A DNA stretch of 64,000 nt from Mesorhizobium sp. CAU 1732 (GCF_039888675.1 NZ_JBDQQR010000001.1:3472001-3536000), one strand, 5' to 3'; shown: positions 8,240 through 16,772, numbered from the stretch's first letter. The notes: generated from the letters alone by a model not told the origin. Numbers and translations: made by a program.

Positions 8240-9376
8240 TCAGCCGAAGCTGCCTCTGAACAGGGCGTTGAGTTCGCTCACGAGCAGGGCAGGATCATTC
8301 CCGCCCCGCAATCCTGCATTGAGCAGGTCGGATCCTTCCTGCTGGAAGCGCATGTAACCGTCGTGGCGCGGTCTCAGCCAGGCGCCTTCGAGCGTCCTTC
8401 GCGTATCCACGTAGAAATTGCCGTTGGCGTCGTTCGCGGCGCGATCTTCCCAGGCAGCCGCGTGACCCGCCTGCCCGCCGGAGCGGACGAAAAGCCCGCG
8501 CTGCGTATCCGCGCTTGCGACCCAGTAGGCGAAGTCGATCGCCGCATCGCGGTTTCTGGAGAAAGCGGAGACCGCTATGCCCGTCCCACCAAGCGCCGAG
8601 CCAACGGGACCGTTACTGCCCGTCACCGGCATGTCCGTGAACGCAAGGCGATGCGGACGGAACCCGTCGATGGAGTAGTTCACATAGCCGTAGATCAGTG
8701 GAGAGCAGGCGATCCGCGATCCCTCGGCCGCCATCCGCTCCGAAACGTCGATCGGGTCCATGTCGAAGCATTCGGGATCGAGATGATCGGCGAGTTCGCG
8801 GATCATCGCAACGACCCTCGCCCCGGCATTGACATCGACCAGATCGCCCTGTGTGTCGCCGTTGCACGGGCTGCCGATGTTTCCGGCAAGCGTATAGAAG
8901 GTCATGAGCGAGTGCGGCGCGCGCAGCGGCAGTAACACTCTTCCATCGCGCGCCAGATCGAGTACCTCCCGCCATGTCGATGCGGGCCTGTCGAGCAGAT
9001 CGGGTCGGTACGCCTGGACCTGCGTCGCAGCGTCGATAGGAAACGCCCACTGCCTGCCCTGCCAGTTGTAGCTCGGGTACGATTTCCCGACGCTGCCATC
9101 AGCAAGTGCTATGCGTTCGGGCTCGCGGCCATCGACGTCCAGCGGCGTCAGGCATCCCTCGCCGGTGATCTGTCCGACATGCGGATGGTCGATCACGATC
9201 AGATCATAGGCGCGGGCCAGTTCATCGACCGGGTAGGATTCGAAATCCTGCAGCGACCGCTTGTCCCATTCGATGTGCGTGCCCGTCATGCGCAGCCATT
9301 CGGCCGAGCAGGCGACCATCGGGTCGTATCCGCGTGGATGGCTCCACGTCATGCCCTTCAGCTTCACGCCGCTCAT
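8240..9376 (-). CDS. Solute-binding-protein-like protein without signal peptide
   Basis: 378-residue protein with the fold signature of extracellular solute-binding proteins family 1: an N-terminal segment LKGMTWSHPRGYDP, a DLIVIDHPHVGQ strand, and conserved GGTGIAVSAFSRNRDAAIDFAYWV plus C-terminal LLNAGLRGGNDPALLVSELN. Unlike true periplasmic binding proteins it begins MSGVKLKGMTW with no signal peptide, so it should stay in the cytoplasm. Its start overlaps the stop of the CoA-transferase gene (ATGA). No permease or ATPase is encoded in this operon. It may bind a pathway intermediate in the cytosol or be a moonlighting enzyme subunit; the function is unknown. Confidence 0.8.
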   Translation of the reverse strand: MSGVKLKGMTWSHPRGYDPMVACSAEWLRMTGTHIEWDKRSLQDFESYPVDELARAYDLIVIDHPHVGQITGEGCLTPLDVDGREPERIALADGSVGKSYPSYNWQGRQWAFPIDAATQVQAYRPDLLDRPASTWREVLDLARDGRVLLPLRAPHSLMTFYTLAGNIGSPCNGDTQGDLVDVNAGARVVAMIRELADHLDPECFDMDPIDVSERMAAEGSRIACSPLIYGYVNYSIDGFRPHRLAFTDMPVTGSNGPVGSALGGTGIAVSAFSRNRDAAIDFAYWVASADTQRGLFVRSGGQAGHAAAWEDRAANDANGNFYVDTRRTLEGAWLRPRHDGYMRFQQEGSDLLNAGLRGGNDPALLVSELNALFRGSFG

Positions 9377-10533
9377 AGCGCGAACTCCGCGCGGATCGCT
9401 TCGCTATGCTCGCCAATGCGCGGCGCGGCGCGGCTGACTTTCGGGCGGACGCCGTTGACGCGGATGGGCGAACGGGTGGTGAGGATCGACACATCGTCGT
9501 CCCGCTCCACGGTCTGAAGCATATCGAGGATCCGGAAGCCCTCACTTTCCAGAAGCTCCTCCCAGTTGAGGACCTTCGCGCACCAGATGTCGGCGGGCTC
9601 GAGGAGCGAAAGCCATTCGTCGATCGTCCTGGTCGCGATGCGCGCCGCAATGATCGCCTTGATGTCGTCGCGACCGGTGAACCACGATGCAGGAGCATCG
9701 CGATAGGGTTCCAGTTCGTCCAGTTCCATCAGGTCGGCAAGCCGGGAGATCGGCGTCATGGCAATGGCGAGGAACCCGTCCTTGGCGGGGTACACACCAT
9801 AAGGGGCCGACAGATAGGCGTGAGCGCTTCTGAAATTCGAGCGTTTCGGGAGGCGGCGACCATCATTGAGATAGGTCGTGAGCACTTCGAACTGGAAATC
9901 CACCAGGGATTCCAGAAGGCTGGTCTCGATGTGCCCACCCTTGCCGCCGATGCCGCGTTTGACCAGATAGGCGAGGATACCTTGGACAGCCGACGCCCCC
10001 GCGAGCATGTCACCGACCGCAAGGCCGAACGGAACCGGGCCCTGCCCTTCGTCGCCATTCAGCCACATCAGGCCGGAACGCGACTGTGCAAGCAGGTCCT
10101 GGCCGGGCCGCTTCACCCATGGGCCGCTTTCGCCATAGCCGCTGATGGACGCATAGACGATACGGGGGTTGATCTTGCTGACGGCCTCGTAGTCCAGCCC
10201 CAGACGCTGGATCACGCCGGGACGAAAATTCTGGATGAGAACGTCGGCCTTTCCCAGAAGCGTCCGAAGCGCCTCAAGGTCGCTTTCGTTCTTCAGGTCG
10301 ATCGCAAGGCTCTCCTTGCCGCGATTGATGGCGTGGAAGATTGTCGAGTCACCGCCGATCTCGGTATCGCTGAGATAGAGCCGGCGAGACAGGTCGCCTC
10401 CGTCCGGCCGCTCGACCTTGATCACCCGCGCTCCAAGATCGAGCAGGCGCAGCGAGCAATAAGGGCCGGAGAGGAACTGGCTCATGTCCACCACGACGAG
10501 GCCAGCCAGCGGCAAATCGGTATCTGCAGTCAT
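9373..10533 (-). CDS. Class III CoA-transferase (CaiB/BaiF family)
   Basis: 386-residue cytoplasmic enzyme with the family N-terminus PLAGLVVVDMSQFLSGPYCS, the LGARVIKVERPDGGD strand and QNFRPGVIQRLGLDY. The catalytic aspartate is D146 in the GQDLLAQ motif, the residue that forms the acyl anhydride. It should move CoA from a donor thioester to a carboxylic acid, activating it for the MaoC-like protein encoded just upstream. Start and stop overlap the neighbours by one to four bases. Donor and acceptor acids are unknown; the divergent TRAP transporter is a candidate importer of the acceptor. Confidence 0.92.
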   Translation of the reverse strand: MTADTDLPLAGLVVVDMSQFLSGPYCSLRLLDLGARVIKVERPDGGDLSRRLYLSDTEIGGDSTIFHAINRGKESLAIDLKNESDLEALRTLLGKADVLIQNFRPGVIQRLGLDYEAVSKINPRIVYASISGYGESGPWVKRPGQDLLAQSRSGLMWLNGDEGQGPVPFGLAVGDMLAGASAVQGILAYLVKRGIGGKGGHIETSLLESLVDFQFEVLTTYLNDGRRLPKRSNFRSAHAYLSAPYGVYPAKDGFLAIAMTPISRLADLMELDELEPYRDAPASWFTGRDDIKAIIAARIATRTIDEWLSLLEPADIWCAKVLNWEELLESEGFRILDMLQTVERDDDVSILTTRSPIRVNGVRPKVSRAAPRIGEHSEAIRAEFAL

Positions 10534-11087
10534 CAGTCCTGTTTCTCGGTCTTGCCGACGAAATCGGCCGGGTTCTTGTATTTTACGGTTTGCAGATGCT
10601 CGCAGTAGAGGACGAGCTCGCCTTCGCCCTTGAACACCTCGTAGCTCGCGCGGATGAGCCCCATTTGCGGGTAGCGCGGCCTGCGGTCGAGGTTCGTGCG
10701 GATGCTGTAGATCGTGTCGCCGATGAAGACCGGTTTGATGAAGCGCAGCTTGTCGTAACCGTAGGAGAAGGCGTTGACGCAGTTGGTCGCCACCAGTCCC
10801 AGCCCGGCGGAAAACACGAACGCGCCTGAAACGAGCCGCTTGTCGAAGATGCCCTCCCGCTGCGCGAAAAGCTCGTCCTGCACGTAAGGGTGGATGTCGA
10901 GAACCAGATTGTTGAACGAATGGCTCTCGCCCTCGGAAATCGTCCGGCGCAGCGATCTGATCTTCTGACCCACCGGCCAGTCCTCGTAGAACCAGTTCTC
11001 GGAGTTCCAGACGGGAATCTCGGCGTGGTCCAAAGGCATGTCGGAAGGCCGCGTCGACGAAACGCCGACGGAAGACGCAACGCTCAT
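10533..11087 (-). CDS. MaoC-like hot-dog protein
   Basis: 184-residue MaoC-family protein, paralogous to the one at 5536-6003: both carry an [19 protein letters not shown] stretch. The hydratase motif is altered: where the paralogue has GDFFPHH, this one reads LDIHPYV (D64 kept, histidine moved to H66), so activity or specificity may differ. First long gene of the CoA-transferase operon. Start ATG at 11087 is chosen because it overlaps the stop of an 11-codon leader frame with a strong ribosome-binding site; the longer open frame upstream has no support. An alternative start is 11039. Confidence 0.85.
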   Translation of the reverse strand: MSVASSVGVSSTRPSDMPLDHAEIPVWNSENWFYEDWPVGQKIRSLRRTISEGESHSFNNLVLDIHPYVQDELFAQREGIFDKRLVSGAFVFSAGLGLVATNCVNAFSYGYDKLRFIKPVFIGDTIYSIRTNLDRRPRYPQMGLIRASYEVFKGEGELVLYCEHLQTVKYKNPADFVGKTEKQD

Positions 11088-11119
11088 GGCGACACCTGTT
11101 CGACCGGCGCGAAAACCAT
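11084..11119 (-). CDS. Short leader open reading frame upstream of the MaoC gene
   Basis: Eleven-codon frame ([11 protein letters not shown]) read from ATG at 11119. It has a better Shine-Dalgarno (GGGAGGAAGG, seven bases before the ATG) than the MaoC gene itself, and its TGA overlaps the MaoC ATG. It may couple ribosomes into the operon or act as a regulatory leader peptide; it may also be chance. Confidence 0.4.
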   Translation of the reverse strand: MVFAPVEQVSP

Positions 11120-11133
11120 AATCCTTCCTCCCA

Positions 11134-11151
11134 TATCTTCTCTTATAAATG
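11134..11151. promoter_or_regulatory. Second copy of the 18-bp shared upstream element
   Basis: Exact copy of 7283-7300, again just upstream of a minus-strand operon and about 15 bases before its ribosome-binding site. Read on the minus strand it contains TTATAAG, which could double as a -10 box. A related sequence, TTCATTTATGAATGCAT (11264-11280), lies further upstream. The rest of the 300-base gap between the MaoC and dctP genes holds the inverted repeat at 11283-11307 and nothing else I can identify. Confidence 0.55.
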
Positions 11152-11282
11152 CATTTTTCACATATGAGTTCTTTTTGCAACCAGCTTCGCTCAATTGACT
11201 GGCTCGATCCCTGGTTAAGAACGCGGCCGAATCCACCCAATTCACCCACAAATAAAGTTGCAATTCATTTATGAATGCATTA

Positions 11283-11307
11283 CCGGATTGGATGTTACCC
11301 AATCCGG
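11283..11307. repeat. Perfect 9-bp inverted repeat upstream of dctP
   Basis: Arms CCGGATTGG (11283-11291) and CCAATCCGG (11299-11307) around a 7-base loop, about 80 bases before the dctP start. It may be an operator or an mRNA leader hairpin controlling the TRAP operon. Confidence 0.5.
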
Positions 11308-11387
11308 GGTGCCATCTGTGGGAGGATGTCCATTTCAGTTGGCCCGACCCGACGGGGTTCGAAAGTCAGTTTTCAGGGAGGTAGATC

Positions 11388-12368
11388 GTGACCGCTTTTA
11401 GGATAATTGCCGCAGCCGGCGCATTGGGACTTGCAACGGTTTCCGCCAGCGCAGCAGACATCAACCTGCGGCTGGCAACGGTCTCGTCGACCGGCGAGCC
11501 GATCTACAAGGCGATGCAGTTTTTCGTCGAGCGCGTTCGGGAGCGGGTTGGCGATCAGGTGTCGATCACGATCCATCCCAATGGCGAACTCGGCGCCGCG
11601 CTCGAAGTTTACGAGCAGGTCAAGATCGGCGCGCCGGTGATCCAGAATTCCGATCCGGGATACCTTTCCGACTATGTCGCGGATTTCGGCGTCCTCAACG
11701 GACCCTATTTGCTGGAAGATCCCAAGGACTTTGCCAAGATCCTCGAATCCGACCTTTTCGACGGCATGAAGTCGCGGCTGCGCGACACTGCCAGCTTCGA
11801 GCTTCTCTCGACCAACTGGTTCTTCGGTGCGCGTCACGTCATTTCCGATCGCGAGATCCGCAATCCCGGCGACATGAGCGGTCTCAGCATCCGCGTACCG
11901 CCCAACGTCATGTGGATCGAGACGATTGGTGCGATGGGCGGACGCGGCGTCCAGCTCGACTGGAGCGAGGTCTATACCGGCCTGTCCACCGGCGTCGTGC
12001 AGTCTGCCGAGGCCCCTCTTGCAGCACTTTATGCATCCAAGCTCTACGAGCCTGTGAAGACGGTTTCGATGACCGGCCATTTCAAGGCGTTCGTCGGCCT
12101 CGTCATGAATTCCGATCTTTTCGCGTCGTATCCGCCGGAGGTTCAGGAAGCGCTCACGCTGGCGTCCATCGAGGCCGGCGAGTTCATGACGGACCTCGTC
12201 ATCGACTCGGAGAACGAGTTCGTTGAGCGTCTGGAGGCCGAAGGCGTGACGGTGGTCCAGGATATCGACGTCGCCGCGTTCCAGACCGCGACCAGCAAGG
12301 TCTATGAGGCGTTTCCGGACTGGACACCCGGCCTGCATCAGGACATTCAGGCCATCCTCGCTGATTGA
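11388..12368 (+). CDS. dctP: TRAP transporter substrate-binding protein (DctP family)
   Basis: 326-residue periplasmic binding protein of a tripartite ATP-independent transporter. Signal peptide residues 1-22 (cleavage after ASA/A). Family landmarks: GAPVIQNSDPGYLSDY, the R149 region WFFGARHVISD and the ligand-carboxylate arginine R169 in LSIRVPPN, then STGVVQSAEAPL. It captures an organic acid for DctQM. GTG start at 11388 has a GGGAGGT ribosome-binding site. Followed by a hairpin before dctQ, which would favour higher binding-protein expression. Divergent from the CoA-transferase operon, which hints that the transported acid is its substrate (inference). Confidence 0.93.
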   Translation: MTAFRIIAAAGALGLATVSASAADINLRLATVSSTGEPIYKAMQFFVERVRERVGDQVSITIHPNGELGAALEVYEQVKIGAPVIQNSDPGYLSDYVADFGVLNGPYLLEDPKDFAKILESDLFDGMKSRLRDTASFELLSTNWFFGARHVISDREIRNPGDMSGLSIRVPPNVMWIETIGAMGGRGVQLDWSEVYTGLSTGVVQSAEAPLAALYASKLYEPVKTVSMTGHFKAFVGLVMNSDLFASYPPEVQEALTLASIEAGEFMTDLVIDSENEFVERLEAEGVTVVQDIDVAAFQTATSKVYEAFPDWTPGLHQDIQAILAD

Positions 12369-12385
12369 TAGCCTGACAGCCATTC

Positions 12386-12415
12386 AAAGCCGGTCCGCGA
12401 GGGCCGGCTTTCTTC
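12386..12415 (+). terminator. Intercistronic hairpin between dctP and dctQ
   Basis: Inverted repeat AAAGCCGG (12386-12393) / CCGGCTTT (12404-12411) followed by CTT. It sits right after the dctP stop and probably acts as a leaky terminator or 3' stabiliser, so that the binding protein outnumbers the membrane subunits. Confidence 0.65.
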
Positions 12416-12464
12416 ATCAGCCGTCAACCGACGCCGAAACGCGTCACTGCGACAGGAGCCATCG

Positions 12465-12968
12465 ATGATGAGACGCCTTTTGCTGGAACTCGATATCGTC
12501 GTCGCGAGCCTCTCGCTGTCGGTCGTCGTCGGCAGCGTCATATGGGGCGTGCTGACCCGCTACATTCTGAGCCAGCCAGCCACCTGGACGACGGAACTCT
12601 CGGCGATCGCCTTTGCATGGGTCGTTTTCTTCGGCGCCGCCGCCGCATTGCGCCGTGGCATGCTGATCAGCATCCCGCTCGTCGTCGACCTCTTCCCCTC
12701 GCGCATCCGCAAGCTCATCGCAATCTGCGCCGGCGCGCTCGTCGTCGCCTTTCTCGTCTACACGACATACCTCGCCTACACGCTCGCCGGTCAGGCCAGC
12801 AACCGTCCCTCCCCGGTGCTGCGCATCTCGTTCTTCTACGTCTATGGCGGCATCGCTTTGTCGCTGCTGATCATGAGCGGCCACGCGATCGCGCAGTTCG
12901 TGGTGATCCTGCGAAGCCGCGGTGGCGGGATATTCCCGCAAGCCGACGAGCAGATCGAGAGCCTGTGA
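12465..12968 (+). CDS. dctQ: TRAP transporter small membrane subunit (DctQ family)
   Basis: 167-residue integral membrane protein with four hydrophobic helices (about 10-33, 45-67, 85-108, 126-148). The second contains the typical WTTELSAIAFAWVVFFGAAAALRRG motif. Forms the membrane complex with DctM. Ribosome-binding site AGGAG before the ATG at 12465; an ATG three bases later is an equal alternative. The stop overlaps the dctM start (TGATG). Confidence 0.92.
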   Translation: MMRRLLLELDIVVASLSLSVVVGSVIWGVLTRYILSQPATWTTELSAIAFAWVVFFGAAAALRRGMLISIPLVVDLFPSRIRKLIAICAGALVVAFLVYTTYLAYTLAGQASNRPSPVLRISFFYVYGGIALSLLIMSGHAIAQFVVILRSRGGGIFPQADEQIESL

Positions 12969-14245
12969 TGATGGACTATCTCCCGATCTTCATCCTGCTC
13001 GCGCTTCTGGCCCTCAACGTTCAGGTCGCCTTCGCGATCGGTATCGCCGCGATCTCGTTCTTCCTGTTTTCCGGCGAAATGCCGATGCAGATTTTCGTGC
13101 AGCGTTTCGTCGCCTCGACGCAGTCCTTTCCGTTGCTCGCCGTGCCCTTCTTCATCCTCACCGGCGCGATCATGAACGAGGCCGGGATCACGCAACGCAT
13201 GCTCAAGCTTGCCGAGACGCTGACCGGACACATGACAGGCGGCCTCGGCCAGGTGAACGTCATGCTGAGCACGCTTTTGAGCGGCATGTCGGGATCGGCC
13301 AATGCCGACACCGCGATGCAGTCGAAGCTATTGGTGCCCGAGATGGTCAAGCAGGGCTACGACAAGGGTTTCTCCGCGGCGCTGACCGCAAGCTCGTCGG
13401 TGATTGCAGTCATCATCCCGCCGGCGATCGGCCTCGTCCTCTACGGCTTCCTGGGCAACGTATCGATCAAGGACCTGTTCATGGCCGGCATCGTGCCCGG
13501 CCTCCTGCTTGCGGTCGCGATGATGATCACCGTCAACATCATCTCGCGCCGTCGCGGCTATCTACCTAGCCGGGCAACGCCCGCAAGCTGGGGCGAACGC
13601 TGGCGCGCTTTCAAGGGCGCGTGGCTCGCCCTGCTGATCCCCGTCGGGATCATCGGCGGCATCCGCTTCGGCCTGTTCACGCCGACCGAAGCCGGCGCCA
13701 TGGCCGTAGTCTACACGACCATCGTGGGCCTCATCTATGGCGAGTTCACGAGGTCGAGCTTCGTGACAGTCGTCAAAGACACGGTGCTGGCGACGGCCGG
13801 CATCATGCTGATCATCTGCGCGGCGAATGCGCTCGGCTTCTACATGTCATGGGTCGGTATTCCGGCCAAAGCGGCATCCCTGCTGATCGGCATCAGCGAG
13901 AATCCGATCGTCATCCTGCTTCTGCTGAATCTGCTGCTGCTTGTGGTCGGCATGTTCATTGAAGGCACGGCGCTGCTGATCCTGCTCACGCCGATCCTCG
14001 TGCCCGTGGTCCTTCAGCTTGGCGTGGATCCGGTGCATTTCGGAATCATCATGGTGCTCAACCTGACGATGGGCGGCATAACGCCCCCGCTCGGGACGCT
14101 CATGTTCGTCGCCTGCACCATAACGGGTGTGAGTATCGGCAAGTTCATCAAGGAAGCGATTCCGTTCATCGCAACCCTTCTCGCCGTGCTGATGCTTCTT
14201 ACCTTCGTGCCGCAGATTTCGCTGTGGCTGCCGGGACTCGGGTGA
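12968..14245 (+). CDS. dctM: TRAP transporter large permease subunit (DctM family)
   Basis: 425-residue multi-spanning permease that carries the sodium-coupled transport path. Landmarks: AVPFFILTGAIMNEAGI, LLSGMSGSANADTAM, VIAVIIPPAIGLVLYG, FGLFTPTEAGAMAVVY and LTMGGITPPLGTLMFV. Start ATG at 12968 overlaps the dctQ stop; a much longer open frame upstream is only a shadow of dctQ. A collapsed fragment of a second dctM-like gene lies at 36590-36757. Confidence 0.94.
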   Translation: MMDYLPIFILLALLALNVQVAFAIGIAAISFFLFSGEMPMQIFVQRFVASTQSFPLLAVPFFILTGAIMNEAGITQRMLKLAETLTGHMTGGLGQVNVMLSTLLSGMSGSANADTAMQSKLLVPEMVKQGYDKGFSAALTASSSVIAVIIPPAIGLVLYGFLGNVSIKDLFMAGIVPGLLLAVAMMITVNIISRRRGYLPSRATPASWGERWRAFKGAWLALLIPVGIIGGIRFGLFTPTEAGAMAVVYTTIVGLIYGEFTRSSFVTVVKDTVLATAGIMLIICAANALGFYMSWVGIPAKAASLLIGISENPIVILLLLNLLLLVVGMFIEGTALLILLTPILVPVVLQLGVDPVHFGIIMVLNLTMGGITPPLGTLMFVACTITGVSIGKFIKEAIPFIATLLAVLMLLTFVPQISLWLPGLG

Positions 14246-14249
14246 GATG

Positions 14250-14273
14250 GGCACGCGATCGCGATCGCGTGCC
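14250..14273. terminator. 24-bp perfect palindrome between convergent genes
   Basis: Perfect palindrome without a loop, built around two overlapping GCGATCGC octamers, four bases after the dctM stop and 16 bases before the end of the convergent hydratase gene. The position fits a bidirectional terminator, although no T-run follows on either strand. Confidence 0.5.
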
Positions 14274-14289
14274 TCCAGGATTGCCGGCG

Positions 14290-15093
14290 CTACTTTGCCG
14301 GCGACTTGTAGAGGAAATCCTCGACGCGCTCTTCACCGCCATATGCCAGACGCTGCATCCGGTAGAGGTTCTTCGAGTGGTCGAGCGCTCCCTGCCTGGA
14401 CATATCCATGCCCTTCAGCGAGGCTTCCATCTCGACGCGCAGCGCGATAAGCGGGTGGCGCGCGATGCGGTCGGCATACTCCTCGGCCTTCGCCAGCACC
14501 TGATCCGCCGGAACGACGGCGTTGACCAGATTCGCCCGCAGCGCCTGTTCGGCAGTCAGCGGATCGCCGGTCAGCAGCATTTCCATCGCAACCGTGTGCG
14601 GGATGAAGCGCGAGAGGCGCGTCGAGCCGCCTGCCCCGCCCATGCCATAGGCGATCTCGGGAAAGCCGAACTTCGCATCTTCGGACGCGACGCGAATGTC
14701 GGTCAGATGGCTCAGATAGATCATGCCCTGGCCGTAGCAGTAGCCGCGCACGGCCGCGATGATCGGCTTGTAGCGTTCCAGCGCCAGCACATCGCGCGAC
14801 CACGTGAACGTGTCGGGCACCTTCGTTTCGGTCCGATGCTTCGGAGATAGGTAGTATTTCAGCTCCTCCATCGGCGTATCGAACTTGGCGTACTCCGTCT
14901 TGATATCGTCGCCGGCCGAAAAGGCGCGGTCGCCGGCGCCCTGCATGATGCCGACATTCACCTCGTCATCGTTGAGGAACTCCAGCATATGGCCGTAGAG
15001 TTCCTTGTGCATCGCCGGCGTCATCGGGTTCACGCTTCCGTTGCGGATCGTGAAATATCCGACCTTGCCCTTGCGCTCGTATTCTATCGGCAT
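14290..15093 (-). CDS. Enoyl-CoA hydratase/isomerase family protein
   Basis: 267-residue crotonase-fold protein. Oxyanion-hole segments are GAGDRAFSAGDDIK and the later VRGYCYGQGMIYLSHLTDIRVASEDAKFGFPEI, with the catalytic-region sequence YGMGGAGGSTRLSRFIPHTVAMEMLLTG. It would hydrate or isomerise an acyl-CoA made by the adjacent ligase. Start ATG at 15093 (MPIEYERK) fits the usual crotonase N-terminus; the open frame continues upstream without support. Last gene of the transporter-ligase operon. Resembles CaiD-type enzymes in general layout, but the acyl group is unknown. Confidence 0.9.
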   Translation of the reverse strand: MPIEYERKGKVGYFTIRNGSVNPMTPAMHKELYGHMLEFLNDDEVNVGIMQGAGDRAFSAGDDIKTEYAKFDTPMEELKYYLSPKHRTETKVPDTFTWSRDVLALERYKPIIAAVRGYCYGQGMIYLSHLTDIRVASEDAKFGFPEIAYGMGGAGGSTRLSRFIPHTVAMEMLLTGDPLTAEQALRANLVNAVVPADQVLAKAEEYADRIARHPLIALRVEMEASLKGMDMSRQGALDHSKNLYRMQRLAYGGEERVEDFLYKSPAK

Positions 15094-15112
15094 TGAATCA
15101 ACCTCTCTGTGT

Positions 15113-16771
15113 TCAGAGCCAAGCGCCGGCGACGCGATCGAAGCTGCCGACACGAAGGTCGGGCTTCTCGGCAACCAGCTTCTGCTTGGCGATTTTTTCG
15201 GATGGGGTCTTGGGCAGCGAGTCCCGATATTCCAGGAAGCGTGGAATCTTGAAGGCGGCGAGCCGCGTCTTGCAGTGCTCGAAGATGGCTTCGGGCGGCA
15301 CGTCCTGCGGGGTCGTTCCGGGCTGCAGGACGAGGTAGGCCTTCACCTCCTCGCCACGCGAAGCATCCTTGACGCCCACGGCCGCCGCCTCCAGCACGCC
15401 CGGCAATTCGCGCAGCACGGCCTCGACCTCGCGCGCGGCGATGTTCTCGCCGCTGCGGCGGATCATGTCCTTGAGACGGCCGACGATGTAGTGAAAGCCC
15501 TGCGCGTCCTTCCAGAACAGGTCGCCGGTCCGGAACCAGTCGCCGAAATAGGACGACGCGTTTGCCTCCGGCTTGCGGTAGTAACCGAGCATGATACCAG
15601 GCCCGCGCAGGCACAGCTCGCCGACCTCGCCGACGGCCACCTCGTTGCCCTCGGCATCGACGATTTTTGCCTCGCGGAAAGGCGATGGTCGCCCGCAGGA
15701 GCCCGACCCGACCATATGCGTCGCTTCACGCGGCAAAAACAGCGCGGAACCGACCTCCGTCATGCCAAAGGATTCACGCGCAACCGTGTTGTAGCGCCGC
15801 TCGAGATCGGCATGACGCTCCTTGTCGAAGCCGAAAATCGAAATACGCTTGAGGCTGTTCTGGCCGTCGCGTTCGCTTTCCGGAAGCTGGTAGACGATTT
15901 CGGGAAACAGGCAGTAGTGGATGTCGTAGTCGCGCACCCAATCCATGAAGCGGCTGGAGCTTGCACGGCGCGCGACGAATATCTGGCCGCCGGCGCGCAT
16001 CGCCATCAGCGTCAGCCATTGCGGGTCCATGTAGAAATAAGGCTGGGCTGCAAGGATGTTCGTCGCCTGTTCGTCCTGGCCCCCACGCATTTCAGCCACC
16101 AGCGACAGGGTCAGCCAGTAGCGATGGGTGAGCATGCAGCCTTTCGGAAAGCCGGTCGTGCCCGACGTGTACTGGATGTTGACGAGATCATCGATCGCCG
16201 GCTCGGGCAGGCCGGCGGGAAGATCGGGCGCACTCGCCTGCAACTCCCACAGCGAACGTCCGGTCTCGGCATCGCCGACCACCAGCAGATGATCGGGGCC
16301 GAGCGGCGCTTCGTCTCCCAAGGCGGCATAGGCCGGCAGGCATTCGGCATCGATGACGAGAAACGTCGATTCCGAATCCGTCAACACATAGTGCAGCTCG
16401 CGCCCGGTATAGTTGATGTTCACCGGCACCATCACCGCGCCCAGCCTGGCGATGGCAAGCCAGGTCGCCGGAAACTGCGGGATGTTCGGCAGCATCACCG
16501 CCACATGCGTGCCCTGTCGCACACCGGCTGCGTAAAGCGCGGCCGCGGTACGCTTGATCCGCGCCTTGACGTCAGCATAGGTGGCGGTCTGGTCCTCGGC
16601 CTCCTCGAAGAATGTCCACATCAGCTTGGTGGAATTGGCTGAGACGGCCTGGTTCACCAGCGCCCAGATGTTCGCCGGCAGAGCCGTCGCCTCGATCGTG
16701 CTGACGAGGCGTTCAACGTCCTTGGCGAGAGCGGGCCAGTTGTCCTTGGTGATGGTTGCGTCCACGGTCAT
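15113..16771 (-). CDS. AMP-forming acyl-CoA ligase
   Basis: 552-residue member of the ANL superfamily. Motifs: phosphate loop YTSGTTGFPKGC (201-212), the ESFGMTEVG adenine motif, WFRTGDLF, hinge GRLKDMIRRSGENIAAREVE and the C-terminal lysine K526 in PSEKI. Overall it resembles crotonobetaine/carnitine-CoA ligases and other small-acid ligases. It activates a carboxylate, most likely the compound imported by the ABC transporter encoded upstream, for the enoyl-CoA hydratase encoded downstream. One base separates its start from the stop of the permease gene. Confidence 0.92.
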   Translation of the reverse strand: MTVDATITKDNWPALAKDVERLVSTIEATALPANIWALVNQAVSANSTKLMWTFFEEAEDQTATYADVKARIKRTAAALYAAGVRQGTHVAVMLPNIPQFPATWLAIARLGAVMVPVNINYTGRELHYVLTDSESTFLVIDAECLPAYAALGDEAPLGPDHLLVVGDAETGRSLWELQASAPDLPAGLPEPAIDDLVNIQYTSGTTGFPKGCMLTHRYWLTLSLVAEMRGGQDEQATNILAAQPYFYMDPQWLTLMAMRAGGQIFVARRASSSRFMDWVRDYDIHYCLFPEIVYQLPESERDGQNSLKRISIFGFDKERHADLERRYNTVARESFGMTEVGSALFLPREATHMVGSGSCGRPSPFREAKIVDAEGNEVAVGEVGELCLRGPGIMLGYYRKPEANASSYFGDWFRTGDLFWKDAQGFHYIVGRLKDMIRRSGENIAAREVEAVLRELPGVLEAAAVGVKDASRGEEVKAYLVLQPGTTPQDVPPEAIFEHCKTRLAAFKIPRFLEYRDSLPKTPSEKIAKQKLVAEKPDLRVGSFDRVAGAWL

Positions 16772-16772
16772 G

